The notes under the pieces were generated by a model, which was not told the DNA's origin, made no database searches, and saw nothing but the letters and a program-made list of their open reading frames with translations. The position numbers and the translations under genes are program-made. Below, in pieces: positions 4,937 through 6,567 of a stretch of DNA of 6,567 nucleotides. The stretch lies in contig PXQL01000022.1 of the NCBI GenBank assembly GCA_003021335.1, positions 1 to 6,567 on the forward strand. The letters run 5' to 3'. The first letter of the stretch is position 1, and each line of letters starts with the position of its first letter. This stretch comes from Halobacteriales archaeon QH_10_67_13 (lineage in GTDB: Archaea > Halobacteriota > Halobacteria > Halobacteriales > Haloarculaceae).

Positions 4937-6126
4937 GCCGTCGATCGCCGTTCGAGCGCGCTCGACGACGGCCTCGATCGCTCGTCGGGCGGGAGCTGCT
5001 CCCGGACCGCCGCGAGCTCCCCCTCGGTGATCCCGTAGGCCGGGAGCTCGTCGGTATGGAAGATTCCGCCGGCGCCGTGGCGCTTCGCGTGATCGGCCAG
5101 TTCGGTTCCGAGCCGCCGGTCCGGGAGCAGCTCCCGCCCGACGAGTCCGTCGAAGCCGGCCAGCCGGACCGCACGCACTGTCCCGCCCTCGGCCAGCGCC
5201 GACTCAATGACGGCGCTATCGGTGCCGGCAAACAGCTCCGTGACCTCCCTCAGCTCGCCGACCGCCGCGTCGCGCTCCTCCAGTCGGTCCGCGATCTCGA
5301 CCAGCGTTGCCTGCCGGCGGACCTCGTTGCGTACGATGTCGTCGATGTCGTCGAGGCTTTGGACGCCCTTGATCTCGACGCGTGCGCCCTCGGCGATCGA
5401 GACGTTGACGTCCTGGCGGATCGTCCCCAGCCCGCGCTTGACCGACCCCGTCGAGCGCAACAGCATGCCGATCCGCTCTGCGGTCTCGCGGGCCTGGACC
5501 GGCGAGCGGATGTCGGGGTCGGTCCCGATCTCCACCAGGGGAACCCCGAGCCGGTCGAGGCTGTACCGGACGCCGTGATCGGTCTCGGCGACCCGCTGTG
5601 CGCTCTCCTCCTCGAGCATCAGGTCCTCGATCCCGACCGGGCCCTCGCCGGTCTCGACGACCCCGTTGCTCGCGAGCAACATCGTGCGCTGGAAGCCGGT
5701 CGTGTTCGAGCCGTCGACGACGATCTTGCGCATCACGTGTGCCCGATCGACCGGCGTCGTCCCGAGCAACTCGGCGATCTCAAGGCCGACGGTCAGGGCC
5801 TCCTCGTCAACCCGCCGGGGCGGCTCGTCGTCTTCCTCAACCAGGCAGGTCGTGTCGTAGGCGAGGTACACGAACTCCCGGTCGACCCGGCTCTCCTCGA
5901 CGGCCGCCTCGTCGAGCTCGCCGAGCTCGCTACGGGTCGGGTGGAGCCGGCGGTTAAATCGTCTGTCCGCGGCCTCGGGCTCGCGCAGCTCGGTGGGACA
6001 CCCACAGAACAGCTTCGTCTCGGTGTCGAGCTGTTGGTGGATCTCGAGCCCGGCGACGAGCCCGAGCTGTTCGTAGTCGTACTCGGCGTCCCCGGAGGTC
6101 GCGAGCGCGTCGGCGTCGGTACTCAT
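4792..6126 (-). CDS. gatE: GatE N-terminal segment as the frame reads (444 codons)
   Basis: This is the first open frame of the interrupted gatE. Residues 21-47 carry the GatB/GatE entry block ([20 protein letters not shown]). Then come [14 protein letters not shown] (90-103), [15 protein letters not shown] (133-147), [14 protein letters not shown] (165-178), [18 protein letters not shown] (192-209) and [11 protein letters not shown] (234-244), all cradle-domain blocks. Residues about 296-382 are the AspRS-like GAD domain ([36 protein letters not shown]). After residue 382 the frame turns into about 62 residues of Arg/Ser/Pro-rich sequence with no GatE similarity. The product would lack part of the cradle core and the whole C-terminal tRNA-binding region. 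A 41-codon in-frame extension above 6126 runs through the promoter and was not used. Confidence 0.6.
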   Translation of the reverse strand: MSTDADALATSGDAEYDYEQLGLVAGLEIHQQLDTETKLFCGCPTELREPEAADRRFNRRLHPTRSELGELDEAAVEESRVDREFVYLAYDTTCLVEEDDEPPRRVDEEALTVGLEIAELLGTTPVDRAHVMRKIVVDGSNTTGFQRTMLLASNGVVETGEGPVGIEDLMLEEESAQRVAETDHGVRYSLDRLGVPLVEIGTDPDIRSPVQARETAERIGMLLRSTGSVKRGLGTIRQDVNVSIAEGARVEIKGVQSLDDIDDIVRNEVRRQATLVEIADRLEERDAAVGELREVTELFAGTDSAVIESALAEGGTVRAVRLAGFDGLVGRELLPDRRLGTELADHAKRHGAGGIFHTDELPAYGITEGELAAVREQLPPDERSRPSSSALERRSTACLRRPAARTRTAPPSTCGRCPAPRGCTPRRTCPPSSPTPRQSRPRSF

Positions 6127-6150
6127 CGTCTGTCCTGACGCGCCGACAGA

Positions 6151-6157
6151 TAAAAAA
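6151..6157 (-). promoter_or_regulatory. TATA-like box of gatE
   Basis: On the minus strand TTTTTTA is centred about 28 nt upstream of the ATG at 6126, within GC-rich surroundings. It fixes the likely start and argues against the longer upstream frame. Its survival suggests the gene is, or recently was, expressed. Confidence 0.6.
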
Positions 6158-6205
6158 CCGTACCATCGTCCGGCACCGTCTTGTCCGAGCGCTCCCAGGG
6201 GCGCT

Positions 6206-6465
6206 GTGGAGTACGGGTTCACCGTCGGCGACGCGATCGACCGGGTCACGAAGGAGTACGGCGACTCGATCTCATCTCACACCTACACTCGCACGACGTG
6301 CGCCGCCGCGGGGACAGGCACCTGGCGCTGGGCGCCGGCGAGATCGCGTTCGACCCGCTCGTCGATCGGCTGTCGGCCCTCGACGGGACGGTCGCGGTCG
6401 AGGTGTTCACCGACGATCAGCGGCTGCTCGAGAACTCGATCGGACGGGTCCGGCGGCTGGGCTGA
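6206..6465 (+). pseudogene. Remnant of a TIM-barrel sugar phosphate isomerase/epimerase
   Basis: Two frames together look like the C-terminal third of an AP-endonuclease-2-type TIM-barrel protein (sugar phosphate isomerase/epimerase family). From about 6206 one frame reads [16 protein letters not shown]. From 6268 another frame reads [10 protein letters not shown], then RGDRHLALGAGEI (typical metal-site strand and the D-x-HLPLG-G block), then VAVEVFTDDQRLLENS near the end, with a TGA at 6463-6465. The change of frame falls at 6266-6268, consistent with one lost base. Family members are usually 220-280 residues, but only about 85 are left. The region from 6127 to 6205 is occupied by the gatE promoter and shows no earlier part of the protein in any frame. 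I infer a decayed or deleted gene; a sequence error could explain the frameshift but not the missing 5' part. Confidence 0.6.
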
Positions 6466-6498
6466 GTCGCGTCTCGTCTGGCAGACGGCCGATGCGGG

Positions 6499-6567
6499 TC
6501 AAATCTCGGGATCAGCGGCGAGATCCCGGTAGATCCGGTAGGCCCGGTCGAGCGCCTTGATCGAGAC
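6499..6567 (-). CDS. C-terminal end of an unidentified gene entering from the right edge
   Basis: An open minus-strand frame ends at a TGA (6499-6501) after 22 visible codons reading SIKALDRAYRIYRDLAADP near its end. The charge pattern and G/C-ending codons look like a real haloarchaeal C-terminal helix. Too little is present to name the product. It is convergent with the TIM-barrel remnant, with about 33 bp between stops. Confidence 0.4.
   Translation of the reverse strand, partial: VSIKALDRAYRIYRDLAADPEI

Larger units (their letters stand above)
4271..6126 (-). pseudogene. gatE: Glu-tRNA(Gln) amidotransferase subunit E, interrupted by a frameshift
   Basis: GatE pairs with GatD to convert Glu-tRNA(Gln) into Gln-tRNA(Gln), and GatDE is found only in archaea. 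The reading is unmistakably GatE from the ATG at 6126 to the TAG at 4271-4273, but it needs two frames. Codons 1-382 (to position 4981) end in LPPDE. The homologous sequence resumes at 4978 as [14 protein letters not shown], offset by two bases, and runs 235 codons to the stop. The two parts add to 617 residues, close to the usual size, but family members I remember have roughly 12-17 more residues at the junction. A loss of 3n+1 bases there fits better than a single-base error. Because haloarchaea depend on GatDE for Gln-tRNA, a sequence or assembly error is a serious possibility. A TATA-like box supports the ATG at 6126. Confidence 0.85.

Noticed and set aside
4970..4990. Programmed ribosomal frameshift in gatE
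   Set aside because: No slippery heptamer or downstream structure is apparent, and the junction seems to lack expected residues, which a frameshift would not restore.
5056..6138. Long plus-strand open frame of 360 codons
   Set aside because: It lies entirely antisense to gatE, whose protein is recognisable along its whole length. Long antisense frames are common in GC-rich haloarchaeal genes, and the translation has no known motif.
6127..6249. A 41-codon N-terminal extension of GatE
   Set aside because: It would be translated through the TATA-like box, and it has no homology to GatE, whose family block begins shortly after the ATG at 6126.

Overview
The window reads as a stretch of haloarchaeal (class Halobacteria) chromosome. 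The evidence is high GC with strong G/C at third codon positions, acidic proteins rich in Asp and Glu, AT-rich boxes about 26-30 nt upstream of start codons with no Shine-Dalgarno (leaderless transcription), and several archaea-only families: archaemetzincin, GatE, MptE and UPF0146. I could not assign a genus. Nearly all the coding content is recognisable chromosomal housekeeping. No CRISPR array, insertion sequence, integrase, tRNA or rRNA was seen.

Left part (1-1346). A minus-strand pair, a 5'-shortened UPF0146 protein followed by a TIGR01548-type HAD hydrolase, is joined by a GTGA stop/start overlap and runs off the left edge. It diverges from a complete archaemetzincin gene (amzA, plus strand). 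Only 34 bp separate the two start codons, and that gap holds facing TATA-like boxes and a nested inverted repeat.

Middle (1347-3513). An orphan 65-residue minus-strand ORF has a perfect 8-bp inverted repeat between its TATA-like box and its ATG, which is where an operator would sit. Next comes a two-gene minus-strand pterin/folate operon, folP then mptE, with the stop of one directly touching the start of the other. A divergent promoter region separates it from trmJ.

Right part (3514-6567). trmJ (tRNA 2'-O-methyltransferase, plus) converges on gatE (Glu-tRNA(Gln) amidotransferase subunit E, minus). As written, gatE is broken after codon 382: the frame changes and a short piece of the expected sequence appears to be missing. 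Upstream of gatE lies a plus-strand remnant of a TIM-barrel sugar phosphate isomerase/epimerase, missing its 5' part and also frameshifted. A last minus-strand gene enters from the right edge, showing only its C-terminal 22 residues.

Functionally, folP and mptE serve pterin cofactor synthesis, while trmJ and gatE serve tRNA modification and Gln-tRNA formation. I see no convincing new defence or mobile system. The points most worth attention are the broken gatE, which should be essential in an archaeon of this kind; the UPF0146 protein lacking its nucleotide-binding N-terminus; the operator-like palindrome before the orphan small gene; and the clustering of lesions, which may reflect real decay or sequence/assembly errors.
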